Below, piece after piece: positions 1 to 10,262 of a stretch of DNA of 64,000 bases. The DNA is taken from positions 19,282,209 through 19,346,208 of the forward strand of contig OX424562.1 in the NCBI GenBank assembly GCA_949152475.1. Reading direction: 5' to 3'. The notes beneath the pieces are model-generated. The model searched no databases and was not told the DNA's origin. It saw only the letters and a program-made list of their open reading frames with translations. This stretch comes from Terebella lapidaria. Lineage: Eukaryota; Annelida; Polychaeta; Terebellida; Terebellidae. The first letter of the stretch is position 1. Every line of letters begins with the position of its first letter. The position numbers were made by a program, and so were the translations under genes.

Positions 1-790
1 CATTACGCCTTTTTCAAGGAGCCTAAGGCCGTGGAGATCCCATGGGCGGCCTTGGCGGAGCTGCAGCACACGTTTCGAGTGGGGCTGGCCACGGATTCGG
101 CCATGGACTGGCTGTCGATGGCTACGAGACGGGCCATTCTTCAGTGCCGTGACCAGGTCCTGGACAACCCTGACGTCGACCGGGATGATTTGGCAGAAGC
201 CTTATTGAGCTGCGCTTCATTGGTCACCTCCATTGGCAAAGGTGTGGGTGACAAGGTGGCCCTGGACTCCCACTCACTCTGGGTGTCCGAGTTGTGGCGG
301 CGTGACGCCTTCCTCTCATCCCTCAAGTTCGAGGTTCCGGACCAGCTCATGACAGACATGAGAGTTCTCCACCCCGTTATCCCCTCTTCCGGAGCCCCTA
401 CTTCACTTCTACTCCCTGACCGTTCTGCGGAGTTGCGGGAGGTGAAGAAGGAGGCCGACGAGAAGGCCGCGAAGTCCTCTACTTCCAATGCCCTCCTGAG
501 CCAGTCGAAGTCTCTGGAACGCCTCACGCAACAGATGGTTTCGGCCTTTAAGAAGCCCCAGTCTGCAGTTCAGCAGTCTCAGCCCCAGCAACAGCCGACT
601 CGTGGCCGTGGTAGAGCTAGAGGCAGGGCCTCAGGGTTGCCCTTTCGCGGCGCCCCTGCCGGCAGCACCCGAGGAGACCGTGGTCGTGGCCGAGGCCGAG
701 GACGCGGAGAGGCTCCCAAGCCCGCAGGGGAAAAGAAACCGGGTACGTATAGCTTCGGATTCCGGGCCGGATCCTTTGCTCGAGTGTCGA
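1..790 (+). CDS. DIRS ORF1 (gag-like), C-terminal part
   Basis: Frame 1 is open from the first base, so the start codon is upstream of the window; the first internal ATG is at 31. The product has a helical N-terminal segment (about residues 1-130 of the visible part), a Lys/Glu-rich stretch, and then a Gln-rich and Arg/Gly-rich basic tail at 580-710 with RGRGR-type repeats. Such a tail is expected to bind nucleic acid, as in DIRS ORF1 proteins. The frame stays open to 2013, but after about 790 it reads as a shadow of the RT frame, so the true C-terminus is uncertain. It overlaps the RT frame, which is open from 602. Assignment rests on position upstream of RT and on similarity to the second DIRS (same PAGEKK motif before the RT). 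Confidence 0.7.
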
Positions 791-1741
791 GAAGAGCTGC
801 ATGGTCAGCTCGTTTCGGTCGATATTCCTTCCTCAGACGAGCCCGTAGGAGCTCGTTTAATTCTGTTTTGGAAAGAGTGGGAGCGGCTCGGGGCTTGCCC
901 CTGGGTCGTCTCGACGCTCCGTCGAGGATTCGGCCTGAAATTCGAGAAATTGCCACCGTTATCGCCCGTCCCAAGGGGTTTCACTCTTCCAAACGATCCA
1001 GAACGCCGCCGTGTTCTCCACGAGGAGATAACGGCGATGATCGAGAAACAAGCGATAGAACCTGCTCCCGGGGACACTCCCGGGTTCTACAGCGTGTTGT
1101 TTGTGGTTCCCAAAGCGTCGGGGGGTTGGAGACCAGTGATAGATCTTTCTCCGTTGAACAAGTTCTTAATCGTGCCGACGTTTTCCATGGAAACGCCGGA
1201 GCAAGTTCGTTCAGTCATGCCTCGCGATTCGTGGGTGGTAACGATCGATCTCAAAGATGCCTATTTTCATATTCCAATGAAACCTGCAGTTCGCAAATAC
1301 CTGAGATTTCTCTATCTCGGCCGCGTATGGCAGTTTCGGGCGCTCCCGTTCGGATTATCGACAGCGCCGTGGATTTTCACCATGGTGGCTCGGGAAGTCC
1401 AGATTCTCGCCCACAAGCGGGGGATTTTTATCCACCAATATCTCGACGATTGGCTAATCCGGCACCATTGTCGCGAAACGCTGATCGTCCAAGCACAGTT
1501 TGTGGTAAATCTATGCTCACGGATGGGGTTCAAAATCAACCAAAAAAAGTCCGACTTGTCACCGCGTCGAGACTTCGTCTTCTTGGGGTATCGTTATCAG
1601 ACTACCTCAGAGACTGTTTTGCCGACGCTGGATCGTCAGTCAAAATTATCCGTGCTGTCAGAAGGCTTCCTTCGTCGCATTCCACAGACGGCCAGACGCT
1701 GGCAGTCCCTTCTCGGGATGCTAGCGTCCACGGAAAGTTAG
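602..1741 (+). CDS. DIRS reverse transcriptase domain
   Basis: Frame 2 encodes a DIRS-class reverse transcriptase. Visible motifs are SGGWRPVIDLSPLN, then SWVVTIDLKDAYFHIP (first catalytic Asp), FRALPFGLSTAPWIFT, and the catalytic box QYLDDW around 1435-1452, followed by the LGYRY thumb-side motif. It overlaps ORF1 by about 190 bases in another frame, a usual arrangement in DIRS. The frame stops at a TAG (1739-1741) immediately after LLGMLAST. Homology continues without a gap in frame 1, so a one-base length change near 1735 has separated RT from RNase H. The start at 602 is simply the first ATG; translation could begin elsewhere or by frameshifting. Confidence 0.9.
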   Translation: MAVVELEAGPQGCPFAAPLPAAPEETVVVAEAEDAERLPSPQGKRNRVRIASDSGPDPLLECREELHGQLVSVDIPSSDEPVGARLILFWKEWERLGACPWVVSTLRRGFGLKFEKLPPLSPVPRGFTLPNDPERRRVLHEEITAMIEKQAIEPAPGDTPGFYSVLFVVPKASGGWRPVIDLSPLNKFLIVPTFSMETPEQVRSVMPRDSWVVTIDLKDAYFHIPMKPAVRKYLRFLYLGRVWQFRALPFGLSTAPWIFTMVAREVQILAHKRGIFIHQYLDDWLIRHHCRETLIVQAQFVVNLCSRMGFKINQKKSDLSPRRDFVFLGYRYQTTSETVLPTLDRQSKLSVLSEGFLRRIPQTARRWQSLLGMLASTES

Positions 1742-2877
1742 TTCCGTTGGGCCGCCTGCACATGCGGCCTGTTCAGCGGCATCTACACTCTCAATGGTCC
1801 CAGGTCACGGGAGACAGATCCCAGCTCGTGCAGGTCTCTCCGGAAGTCGTTTCCCATCTGCAATGGTGGCTGGATCCCGTCAATCTGCTCCGAGGGTCGT
1901 CATTCCGCCGGCCGCTTCCATCCAGGCACGTATTTACGGATGCCAGTATGGACGGCTGGGGCGCTCACTGGGACGACAGCGAGGTCTCGGGCACCTGGTC
2001 TTCGTCTCAGTAGGAATGGCACATAAACCTGTTGGAACTGGAGGCCGTGTTCTTGGCTCTCAGGCATTGGGAAACACATTTCCTCAATCAGGCTGTGTTG
2101 GTGGCCACCGACAACTCCACCGTTGTCGCTTACATCAACAAGCAGGGCGGTACGAAGTCCCAGTCGCTGTGCCAAGCCGCTATCGACCTCCTGCTCTGGT
2201 GTCACGACCGGGGTATTTCGCTTTTCGCGAGGCATATCCCTGGTCATATGAATGTTTGGGCGGACCGCCTCTCCCGGAGGGGCCAGGTCCAGGCCATGGA
2301 GTGGAGTCTTGCCCCCAGGGTATTCCAATCTCTCTGCGGCCTATGGGGCACGCCGATGGTCGATTTGTTTGCGACCCGTTGGAACCACAAACTTCCTTCG
2401 TTTGTGTCTCCCATTCCCGATCCCACGGCCATGTCAGTGGATGCGATGTCGACGTCCTGGGAGGGCATGTACGCGTATGCTTACCCCCCAGCGGTGTTGT
2501 TGGACAAGGTGATCGCCAAGTTTCGGACTCACCAGTGTCGCCTCCTGCTGATTGCTCCGTGTCTACCGCAGAGGTCGTGGTTCCCGGACCTTCTGGAGTT
2601 GATAGTAGACTTCCCTCGTCAGCTTCCGGATCAGTGGGACCTCCTCAAACAACCTCGCTCCAGCATGTTTCATCAGGCTCCCGCAAGTCTGAAGCTTCAT
2701 GCCTGGATATTGTCGAGCGATGTTTCCGAAAGAAGGGATTTTCAAGGGAGGTGTCCGCTAGGATCGCCCGATCAAATCGAAAATCTTCTTTGGCAGTCTA
2801 CCAATCGAAGTGGACTTCCTTCTGTGCTTGGTGTCGTCGCCGGAAGGTTAGTCCTTTCAGAGTCGATGCTCCCCTAA
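1742..2877 (+). pseudogene. DIRS RNase H and methyltransferase-like domains, interrupted
   Basis: Frame 1 continues the RT polyprotein. RNase H motifs are FTDASMDGWGAHW (about 1930-1970) and TDNSTVVAYINKQGG (about 2110-2155), with the ARHIPG..N.WAD..SR segment near 2225-2275. A TAG at 2011-2013 interrupts the frame just before HINLLELEAV, inside the RNase H fold. The next block, VDLFATRWN...FVSPIPDP and AYPPAVLL (about 2355-2500), corresponds to the methyltransferase-like (DAM) domain found between RNase H and recombinase in DIRS elements. The frame ends at 2877 and overlaps the recombinase frame. With the upstream frameshift and the stop, this part cannot be made as one protein without recoding. 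Confidence 0.85.
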
Positions 2878-3767
2878 TTTCCGAATTTCTTCTCGAAAAG
2901 TTCAATGAAGGGCGAGCTCCATCCACGATCGCGGGTTACCGTACGGCTATCGCGAAGACTCTAAAACCCAAACTTGGGATCGATTTTGGTCATGATCAAG
3001 GTTTGACTGCGTTGATTAATAGTTTCGAGATCGAAAGACCGAAAGCTAGGAACCCGGTTCCTGAGTGGGATCTATCGCTTGTTCTCAACGTCTTAAGAAA
3101 AGATCCGTTCGAACCCCTTGAGCGGGCCTCACTAAAGTTTCTGACGTTTAAGACGGTCTTCCTTTTGGCTCTGGCTTCCGGGAAGCGACGGAGTGAGCTC
3201 CACGCTCTGTCCTTTTCCAAAGTTAAGTGGAAGTCGGATGGCTCCTCGGTTCTCCTCGGAGTCATTCCCTCCTTTCTGGCCAAAACTCAATTAGCAGGTA
3301 CGCCATTATTGAGCTTTTCCATTCCCGCCCTGACTCCTTCTCTGGGGCCGGGCCTGGAGGAAGACGCGAAGCTTTGTCCCGTGCGAGCCCTCCGCATCTA
3401 CGTTAATCGTACGCGTGAGCTGCATCTCGGCAAGCGTTTGCTTTTCGTGTCCTATCTTAAGGATTTTCCGAATGATATCCGTCCTGCTACGATCTCATCT
3501 TGGATCAAGAAGTGTGTTAGATTTTGCTATGAAAAGTCACAGGCGAAAAAATCCACAGGTTTCAGAGTCAAAGCGCATGATGTGAGGGCTCTCGCGGCTT
3601 CACTTGCCTTTACAAATAAAGTGTCTCTGAATGATGTCATGTCTGCCTGTACCTGGAAATCTCATAACACATTCACTTCTTTCTATCTCAGGGAGTTAGC
3701 TTGGGAGGATGACTCCGGCCTCCAGCTTGGACGACTGGTGGCGGCGGAGCGTGTAGTCCAGCTGTAG
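2679..3767 (+). CDS. DIRS tyrosine recombinase
   Basis: Frame 3 is open from 1794 to the TAG ending at 3767; the recombinase-like part begins around 2679. An N-terminal core-binding region (SREVSARIARSN..., then SEFLLEKF and AGYRTAIAKTL) precedes the catalytic domain. Catalytic residues visible are the first Arg in SGKRRSELHALSF (about 3178-3216), the HxxR box in KAHDVRALAASL (about 3570-3605), and the nucleophile Tyr in FTSFYLREL (about 3673-3699). No stop or frameshift interrupts this region, unlike the RT/RNase H part. Its role is integration of a circular cDNA by site-specific recombination. The start codon is uncertain because the open frame extends upstream over RNase H. Confidence 0.9.
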   Translation, partial: SRKSEASCLDIVERCFRKKGFSREVSARIARSNRKSSLAVYQSKWTSFCAWCRRRKVSPFRVDAPLISEFLLEKFNEGRAPSTIAGYRTAIAKTLKPKLGIDFGHDQGLTALINSFEIERPKARNPVPEWDLSLVLNVLRKDPFEPLERASLKFLTFKTVFLLALASGKRRSELHALSFSKVKWKSDGSSVLLGVIPSFLAKTQLAGTPLLSFSIPALTPSLGPGLEEDAKLCPVRALRIYVNRTRELHLGKRLLFVSYLKDFPNDIRPATISSWIKKCVRFCYEKSQAKKSTGFRVKAHDVRALAASLAFTNKVSLNDVMSACTWKSHNTFTSFYLRELAWEDDSGLQLGRLVAAERVVQL

Positions 3768-4104
3768 ATACCTGTAAATAGATCAACACGCCTCTGTACA
3801 GATGCACCTGAGGTCGACTCCCAGGGGAGTTGCTCCTCTTCTTTGGCGAGGGAAATTTTTGTTCTTTTGCAAGAGGAAAGTCACCTCTGCAGAGCCCCTG
3901 CTCGTCTCCATGCATCTGAAGGTAATTCAGGCGTGTATTATGGTTTAGTTGTAAATATCCTGTAAATATGTATTTTCGACTTAAAATTATAATTTAAAAG
4001 TAAAACACAATATTTACTACTTTCAATGGATATTTCCTACTCTCACACATCGGTGATGAAATTCCCGGGAGAGGGTTAAACCCACTTCCTTTGGTTATTC
4101 TGAT

Positions 4105-4207
4105 ATAACCCAAAGAGTTTATTATAGAGGTAGTGGTATGGCAATAAATAGGAAGTTTTAACTTGTTTAAAACCAGTATTTATTACATACCTACCTCTAT
4201 AATAAAC
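4105..4207. repeat. DIRS internal complementary region (ICR)
   Basis: Bases 4151-4207 are a perfect inverted copy of the last 57 bases of the element (4444-4500). Bases 4105-4150 are expected to be the inverted copy of the element's 5' terminus, which lies outside the window. In DIRS elements the ICR carries the complements of both outer ends side by side and is thought to template joining of the ends into a circle. The sequence AGAGTTTATTATAGAGGTAG (4114-4133) is also a direct repeat of 4441-4460, as this model requires. Confidence 0.8.
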
Positions 4208-4500
4208 ACGATTATTCTCCCTCCCGCCTCCCCTGCCTTAACCAGGTGGGCAAATTAATGGCGGCTAAGGTCAATCATATGACCGGTGTGACGTCACATC
4301 TACACCGCGGGGAATCTGAGATGTGTGAGAGTAATTTCCTTCAATTTCGAGTTCGAGATGGATGTCAGGAATTTTAAGAAAATTCTTGTGACATTCATTT
4401 CTCTCTCCTCTTCTTTGAATGCCAAGGTAAGATTACCCAAAGAGTTTATTATAGAGGTAGGTATGTAATAAATACTGGTTTTAAACAAGTTAAAACTTCC
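4208..4500. repeat. DIRS 3' inverted terminal repeat
   Basis: This is the 3' end of the element, bounded internally by the ICR and externally by the end of the 57-bp inverted repeat at 4500. By analogy with the second DIRS, the outer 40 bases (4461-4500) are an extension not shared with the 5' repeat. These 40 bases align loosely with the 40-base extension of the second DIRS, including GTTTTA near one end and AT-rich ACATAC/CTATAC next to the TACCTC box. Confidence 0.7.
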
Positions 4501-5065
4501 TTTTGTTTTCAGGTGTTGTTATCTTTTGCTTTTCAGTGTAAATTGAAGCATTACTGTTCACTTTTGATATGTTAACTGTCCTACATGCGGATTGTACAGA
4601 TTTGCAAAATATATTTTTGACTCCATCTGCCACAGAATTATATGATGTTGAATCTGATTAGATATATTTTCTGTACGAAGGTAACATGCGATTCCTGGCC
4701 AGTATCTGTAATAAACAACTTCATGCTAGTTGGTTTAAATCAGAATTCATAAAGAAAAAAAGAATTTTCAAATAGAGTCCCATGTTTCTGTTCCTTCGCT
4801 GTGTGATTAAATTGTAACTTCCGAATTTATAAGTATACTTGTGAGATATGTTTCATGTTTTGCAGGCATGTCTCGCATGCCTGGTGGTTGTATATTCATA
4901 CCTTTTTTGTACTTTGTATATTTGTACGACCAATCACTATGTATGTGTTGTGTAGTAATTTAGTTCCCATATATAGCTGAAACTTACTTTTTTTATGAAG
5001 GGTTTCTTATCTTTTTGCGATGAAAAAGTTCTAAGCTCTTGTTTCTATCTTTTTCCAATATTTTT
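4501..5065. other. AT-rich spacer, no feature recognised
   Basis: About 560 bases of AT-rich sequence between the DIRS element and the family 1 element. I see no coding frame with recognisable content and no structural RNA. Confidence 0.5.
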
Positions 5066-7476
5066 AGGTTACCGGACCTTTGGTCCGATAACCTATTGGC
5101 ATGGCGTTGCGTCCGTCGTCCGTCCGTCCGTCCGGCCGGCGTTAACATTTTTATCTTTAAAGTTAACGATCGAATCTTTCTGAAATTTTGCAGAAAAATG
5201 CCTAAAAATATTTTGAGAAGGAGGTATTTTTTTGTTTTTTGATTTTCGCATTTTTTTCAAAATGGTGGCCGTTTTTGTCGAAAAACGCTCAATTTTGGAC
5301 TTTGACAGCCATTTTCTCAAAAACTGTCTGATCAGTTTTGAGTTTTTGGTTTCAAAAGATTCCCCTCATATACCTCTGTGATATGTATAAGTTTGGACGC
5401 CCTAAATTCGCCGGTTTCCGTGTGGCGGCCATTTTGAATTTTTGGCGGGTCGGCGAAAAAAATTTTTTTCGCCCCAAACCGCATTACTATCCATTTTGGG
5501 CCATTTCTAGGCAAAAAAATTTTTTCAACATTTGGAAAAAATTTTGGACTTCGAAAATTTTCGGCACTTTTTTCCTTCATAATGGGAGCTGTCCGGACTG
5601 TACTCATAGAACGCTTGAGGATAGAGCTTAGAAATTGGCACTTTCAAATGGGAAGTCATATATGGCGACTTGTGTGGTGACCTTGAATTTGACCTTGGAT
5701 GACCTTGAAAAGTCAGAACAGCCATTTTTGGGTCGAAAAATGCCCAAATTTACACCTGGTCTGTATTTTCTCGGAAACTGTCTGATCAATTTTGAGATTT
5801 TTGTTTAAAAAGATTCCTCTTATATACCTCTGTGACGTGTATAAGTTTTGTTGCCCTTGTATCGCCGATCTCCGTGTGGCGGCCATTTTGAATTTTTGAC
5901 GAGTAGGCGAAAAAAAAAAATTTCGCCCCTAATCGCATTACTATCCATTTTGGGCCATTTCTAGAGAAAAGAAAATTTTCACCCTTTGAAAAAAATTTTG
6001 GACTTCGAAAATTTTCGGCACTTTTTTCCTTCATAATGGGAGCTGTCCGGACTGTACTCATAGAACGCTTGAGGATAGAGCTTAGAAATTGGCACTTTCA
6101 AATGGGAAGTCATATATGGCGACTTGTGTGGTGACCTTGAATTTGACCTTGGATGACCTTGAAAAGTCAGAACAGCCATTTTTGGGTCGAAAAATGCCCA
6201 AATTTACACCTGGTCTGTATTTTCTCGGAAACTGTCTGATCAGTTTTGAGATTTTTGTTTAAAAAGATTCCTCTTATATACCTCTGTGACGTGTATAAGT
6301 TTTGTTGCCCTTGTATCGCCGATCTCCGTGTGGCGGCCATTTTGAATTTTTGACGAGTAGGCGAAAAAAAAAAATTTCGCCCCTAATCGCATTACTATCC
6401 ATTTTGGGCCATTTCTAGAGAAAAGAAAATTTTCACCCTTTGAAAAAAATTTTGGACTTGAAAAATTTTCGGCACTTTTTTCCTTCATAATGGGAGCTGT
6501 CCGGACTGTACTCATAGAACGCTTGAGGATAGAGCTTAGAAATTGGCACTTTCAAATGGGAAGTCATATATGGCGACTTGTGTGGTGACCTTGAATTTGA
6601 CCTCGGATGACCTTGAAAGGTCAGAACAGCCATTTTTGGGTCGAAAAATGCCCAAATTTACACCTGGTCTGTATTTTCTCGGAAACTGTCTGATCAGTTT
6701 TGAGATTTTTGTTTAAAAAGATTCCTCTTATATACCTCTGTGACGTGTATAAGTTTTGTTGCCCTTGTATCGCCGATCTCCGTGTGGCGGCCATTTTGAA
6801 TTTTTGACGAGTAGGCGAAAAAAAAAATTTTCGCCCCAAATCGCATTACTATCCATTTTGGGCCATTTCTAGACAAAAAAAAATTTTCACCCTTTGAAAA
6901 AAATTTTGGACTCGAAAAATTTTCGGCACTTTTTTCCTTCATAATGGGAGCTGTCCGGACTGTACTCATAGAACGCTTGAAGATAGAGCTTAGAAATTGG
7001 CACTTTCAAATGGAAAGTCATATATGGCGACTTGTGAGGTGACCTTGAATTTGACCTTTGATGACCTTGAAAGGTCAAAACAGCCATTTTGGGGTCAAAA
7101 AATGCCCAGATTTGCTTCTATAGATTAAATGCTTGCAGATAGAGTTCATGTTTGCAGTGTGAACATATAGGAAGACATATATGGCACAACTAATGATGAC
7201 CTTGAACTTGACATCAGATGACCTTGAGTGCCAAATGTCTGACTCGGAATGTGTAAATTGACCTGAGCGGCCTAAACGATTCCACCCAGATATATCTTTG
7301 TATTATGAACATATAGAATATCAAATACCGCACACATACATGTATAATATAATGTAATGGTAACATCGAAGTTCACACGGATGACCTTGATTGGTAAATC
7401 TCAAGGTCTGTTACCTGCCTATGCTGCCATGGCCAAACCAAAATTGTCCGGTAACCTATCTTAGCCTTTGGGCTAA
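5066..7476 (+). mobile_element. Family 1 terminal-hairpin element with 454-bp tandem core
   Basis: The left end is a near-perfect palindrome (5067-5093; arms GGTTACCGGACC and GGTCCGATAACC around TTT), followed by a GTCC-rich simple tract (5108-5140). The core is four tandem units of 454 bp. The right end carries the complement CCGGTAACC (about 7449-7457) and then a hairpin, TTAGCC/GGGCTAA, at 7461-7476. It is flanked by T on both sides. No coding frame of its own is visible, so it is probably non-autonomous. A one-unit inverted relative is at 22994-23830. Hairpins at both ends, T flanks and tandem cores resemble Helentron/pearl-type elements; the class assignment is inference. Confidence 0.75.
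5290..7108. repeat. 454-bp tandem repeat, four copies
   Basis: Identical landmarks recur every 454 bases. For example, the complement of one ATG falls at 5605-5607, 6059-6061, 6513-6515 and 6967-6969. The units are nearly identical (a few substitutions and A-run length changes), so amplification is recent. Each contains the string GGTGACCTTGAATTTGACCT followed by GATGACCTTGAAA, giving two TGACCTTGA words per unit. Short minus-strand frames of 91 and 66 codons recur in each unit but look like passive open frames. Confidence 0.95.
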
Positions 7477-9506
7477 TTTTTCAAGAAAATAAGAAGCTGA
7501 TACATAATGTTATGACTTGCTTCAGTTTTCAGGAGTAATTTTCCCTTATAAAGGCACGTTAAGCCTCTAATACCTTCCAGTTGATTTAATTCAGATCTCT
7601 CCCATATTTTGACCAAGTTTTTCAGTTTTCTGGGAAGGACTTTCGAAGAATATTACCGGTATTTGAAGTTGATCGTAGTTTGCCTCTTGGACAATGTATT
7701 TTTTTTTGCCGCTAAAGTAAATTGATAACGAAAACCTGGACGGTGCATATCTTTTTTGTGTTTAGATGAGCGCATGTGTCAGACGGATATGGGAGCCAAA
7801 ATTTTTGTTTTGAGTTTTCATGATTTCAAGCGACACATTGGGAATATTGTATGTAAATATCATGCAGTATTAACGAGTGCTATGATTCCTAAACCATCTT
7901 AGCATAGTGTTCACCATATTTTGTTTATGTTCATCTGTATGCTTGCATGTAACTAAATAATATCTTGCATGCCAAAGTTTTAATACCTACGTATATTTTG
8001 TTTATCATTTTTTCATCTATGGTAGTCAACAAGTGTGTAACACTTATGTATAACTTACCGTTATTTTCTATTGAAATGTAAGTTTGCCATGTACGTGTAT
8101 ACAACATTTATTTTCAATCAAACTGAAGCATCTCGTAACAATAACTTGCTGAGAATCTGTGACATTTTCATTATTTTTTTTATGTATCAAGCTATAGCCA
8201 TATAGTGCCATCTTATAAAAACTAAAAAATATTTATGAGTTTGCAGAAAAGAGACAATAAGGACTGCTGAGAACATCTATATATATATATATATATATAT
8301 ATCCCTACAACATTTAATTTGTGTGTTTGATTCATACAATAATCTCAATTGTATTAACACATTGATCATAAATTATATAGATTATTTTATCCTGTCAGCA
8401 AACTTTCCCACCTCCTTTTCTAAGCATTTACTTTGTATCATTATAAACATTGATCTGGTTTTAAAATGACATGGTTTCTATTCACGTGTAACATATACCG
8501 TATAGCGACTATAGCGTATACATATAGTTAGATTCCTGGATTCTATAGCAAGATTTCTGTCAATTTTGTGTGATAAATGGAATGTGCAAATCAGGCAGGA
8601 ACAGGTCTGTAATATTCTCCCCTAAAAATGAAGAATGATTCGCACTGCGCCCCCCGACTGGTTGAATAAGGAACTTGTATTTTATGATTTCCTGATTGTC
8701 TTGATTGTGTACATGTTCAATAATTACCGTCTATTGTTCCGATGAGGAAACTTTTTTGCTCCTTCACTTGCCCCTTTAATATATATTCCTAACATCTAGG
8801 ACCGGAAAAGTTGAACACCCTGTACTTTGAAAGAAATATCACTGTGTTGACCAATATATTGTCCTTCATTATGCCACTTGATGCTATTCGATGTTTAAGA
8901 CGGAAACACTGTCAACTTGTAAGTTATCTTTATTATAGAATTTCCTGGATTCATTGTTCGTCCTGCCTTTTTATAGGCTAGCCCAGTGCTTCAAGTTGTG
9001 CCTTGTATTAAGTGTGATGTCAGTTTAGGGATTCAACTGTTGTCAGAAGTAATTTTTGTAATAGATCTATATACACTGTATATTTATCTGTGTGCGTGTG
9101 AGTACCATGGATTATTTTTGCACGTTTTGTTTTTCTCTCGCATCGTAAAAACAGAAAATTCAAGCTTGCACGAGAAATATAGCAAAAGAATTTTCTCGAA
9201 TTATCACTAAATCAGACATCAAGAATTTCTTATTTTCTTTCAATTGAAGGGAAATGTTGGAAGTTATTGTCATATAATTGTGTCCAGTTTGTTAGGACCA
9301 TGTATGTTACTTTGGTGGATTTCGTGTCACTGTGCTGTGCAGTCACATTAGCCTAAAGCAGCCAAGACGGAAAACTGTCCAGAAAATGAAATAAACTTTG
9401 TTGCGGTAAAGGTTCAATTGTGTTTTATTCTGTCAACTTTCTCGCCAATTTAAGTAGTCAGCCCAATCTATGAATAGAACCTTGAACAATATGGTAGATC
9501 TAAATT
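7477..9506. other. Intergenic AT-rich sequence
   Basis: No recognisable gene. It contains a dinucleotide AT run at about 8277-8302 and scattered short open frames without conserved content. The first 30 bases directly flank the family 1 element. Confidence 0.5.
8277..8302. repeat. (AT)n microsatellite
   Basis: About thirteen AT dinucleotides in a row within otherwise unremarkable AT-rich sequence. Confidence 0.9.
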
Positions 9507-9695
9507 GGCTGTTTTATGTAAATAAAACTAGTGTTATATACTATACTTACCTCCAAAACACATTACGGGTTATGGCTTATTAGCCTTACTGACATAGGAG
9601 TTCTCCATAGAGAGAACCCCATTTGGAAAATGGGCTAGACAATGAATTGTCCAAGCCACTAACCCACGTGACCGGAACGTGACGTCATTCTCGTC
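9507..9695. repeat. DIRS 3' inverted terminal repeat with 40-bp extension
   Basis: Bases 9547-9695 are an inverted copy of 16005-16154, including the segment with GTGACGTCATTCTCGTC. The outermost 40 bases (9507-9546) are not shared with the 5' repeat and form the one-sided extension typical of the DIRS 3' repeat. Bases 9507-9564 pair with 9751-9808 in the ICR with a single mismatch. Confidence 0.9.
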
Positions 9696-9750
9696 AATTT
9701 AAGGAAACCAACAAGAAGGAGTACGTGGGGTTGGTCGGGTGGGCACTCTG

Positions 9751-9850
9751 AATGTGTTTTGGAGGTAAGTATAGTATATAACACTAGTTTTATTAACATA
9801 AAACAGCCAGTTATATGCCTATATCTTACCTCAAAACACATTACGGGTAA
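9751..9850. repeat. DIRS internal complementary region (ICR)
   Basis: Bases 9751-9808 are the inverted copy of the element's 3' end (9507-9564; one mismatch). Bases 9810-9848 are the inverted copy of its 5' end (16130-16169; one single-base gap). The junction between the two halves therefore reproduces the head-to-tail junction of a circular form of the element, as in the Dictyostelium DIRS-1 model. Confidence 0.9.
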
Positions 9851-10262
9851 AAATCAGAATAAAATTTGGAGGAGGGGTACTCCAAAAATAAACTCTGACA
9901 TAACCAAAAGCTCGGCCCTAGAGTCCCAGTAAGGGACGAGGTAGGCTTTCCCCCGAATAATTGGAGAAATCCACAGGAAGGTGCCCTCAGGGAACCCAAA
10001 ACATTTATGGTTTTAACAATAACATAAGTAGTAAGAAATACCACTTACCTCTGGGTGTCGAGTGACTGGCTTCCGGTCATAGGTAACGTATGTACATGGA
10101 TATGCCTTGCCGACACAACTGAGTCACAATGCATACCAAACTAAGAAGTACAACCGAACTGACATAGCAGACCAATTTAACGGTAACCGGAACCGGAACT
10201 CGCAACACGGAACATCAACGTATATACAGGAGAACGTATGTACAGGATGGGCCACGTCATCC

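Larger units (their letters stand above)
1..4500 (+). mobile_element. DIRS-type tyrosine-recombinase retrotransposon, 5'-truncated by window edge
   Basis: Domain order on the plus strand is gag-like protein, reverse transcriptase, RNase H, methyltransferase-like domain and tyrosine recombinase, followed by an internal complementary region and a 3' inverted terminal repeat. This is the layout of DIRS elements, which integrate through a circular intermediate with a recombinase instead of a DDE integrase. The left end lies outside the window: reading frame 1 is already open at base 1. The 3' end is set at 4500, where a perfect 57-bp inverted repeat (4151-4207 with 4444-4500) stops. The recombinase frame is complete, but the RT/RNase H frame is interrupted near 1735 and by a TAG at 2011-2013, so this copy looks recently dead. 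The other DIRS in the window belongs to a different family. Confidence 0.93.

Noticed and set aside
5332-7087. Recurrent 91- and 66-codon minus-strand frames in the 454-bp units
   Set aside because: They are conserved only because the repeat units are nearly identical; indels in A runs shift them freely.
9755-9772. Splice-donor-like GGAG/GTAAGTATAG at the DIRS terminus
   Set aside because: It matches the donor consensus but is part of the terminal repeat, whose sequence is explained by ITR/ICR complementarity.
9507-9808. A separate 300-bp MITE beside the DIRS element
   Set aside because: I first read the 58-bp inverted repeat as a MITE. Its inner half matches the DIRS 5' repeat and its inner arm joins the complement of the 5' end, so it is the 3' repeat plus ICR of the DIRS itself. 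The same holds for 4151-4500.
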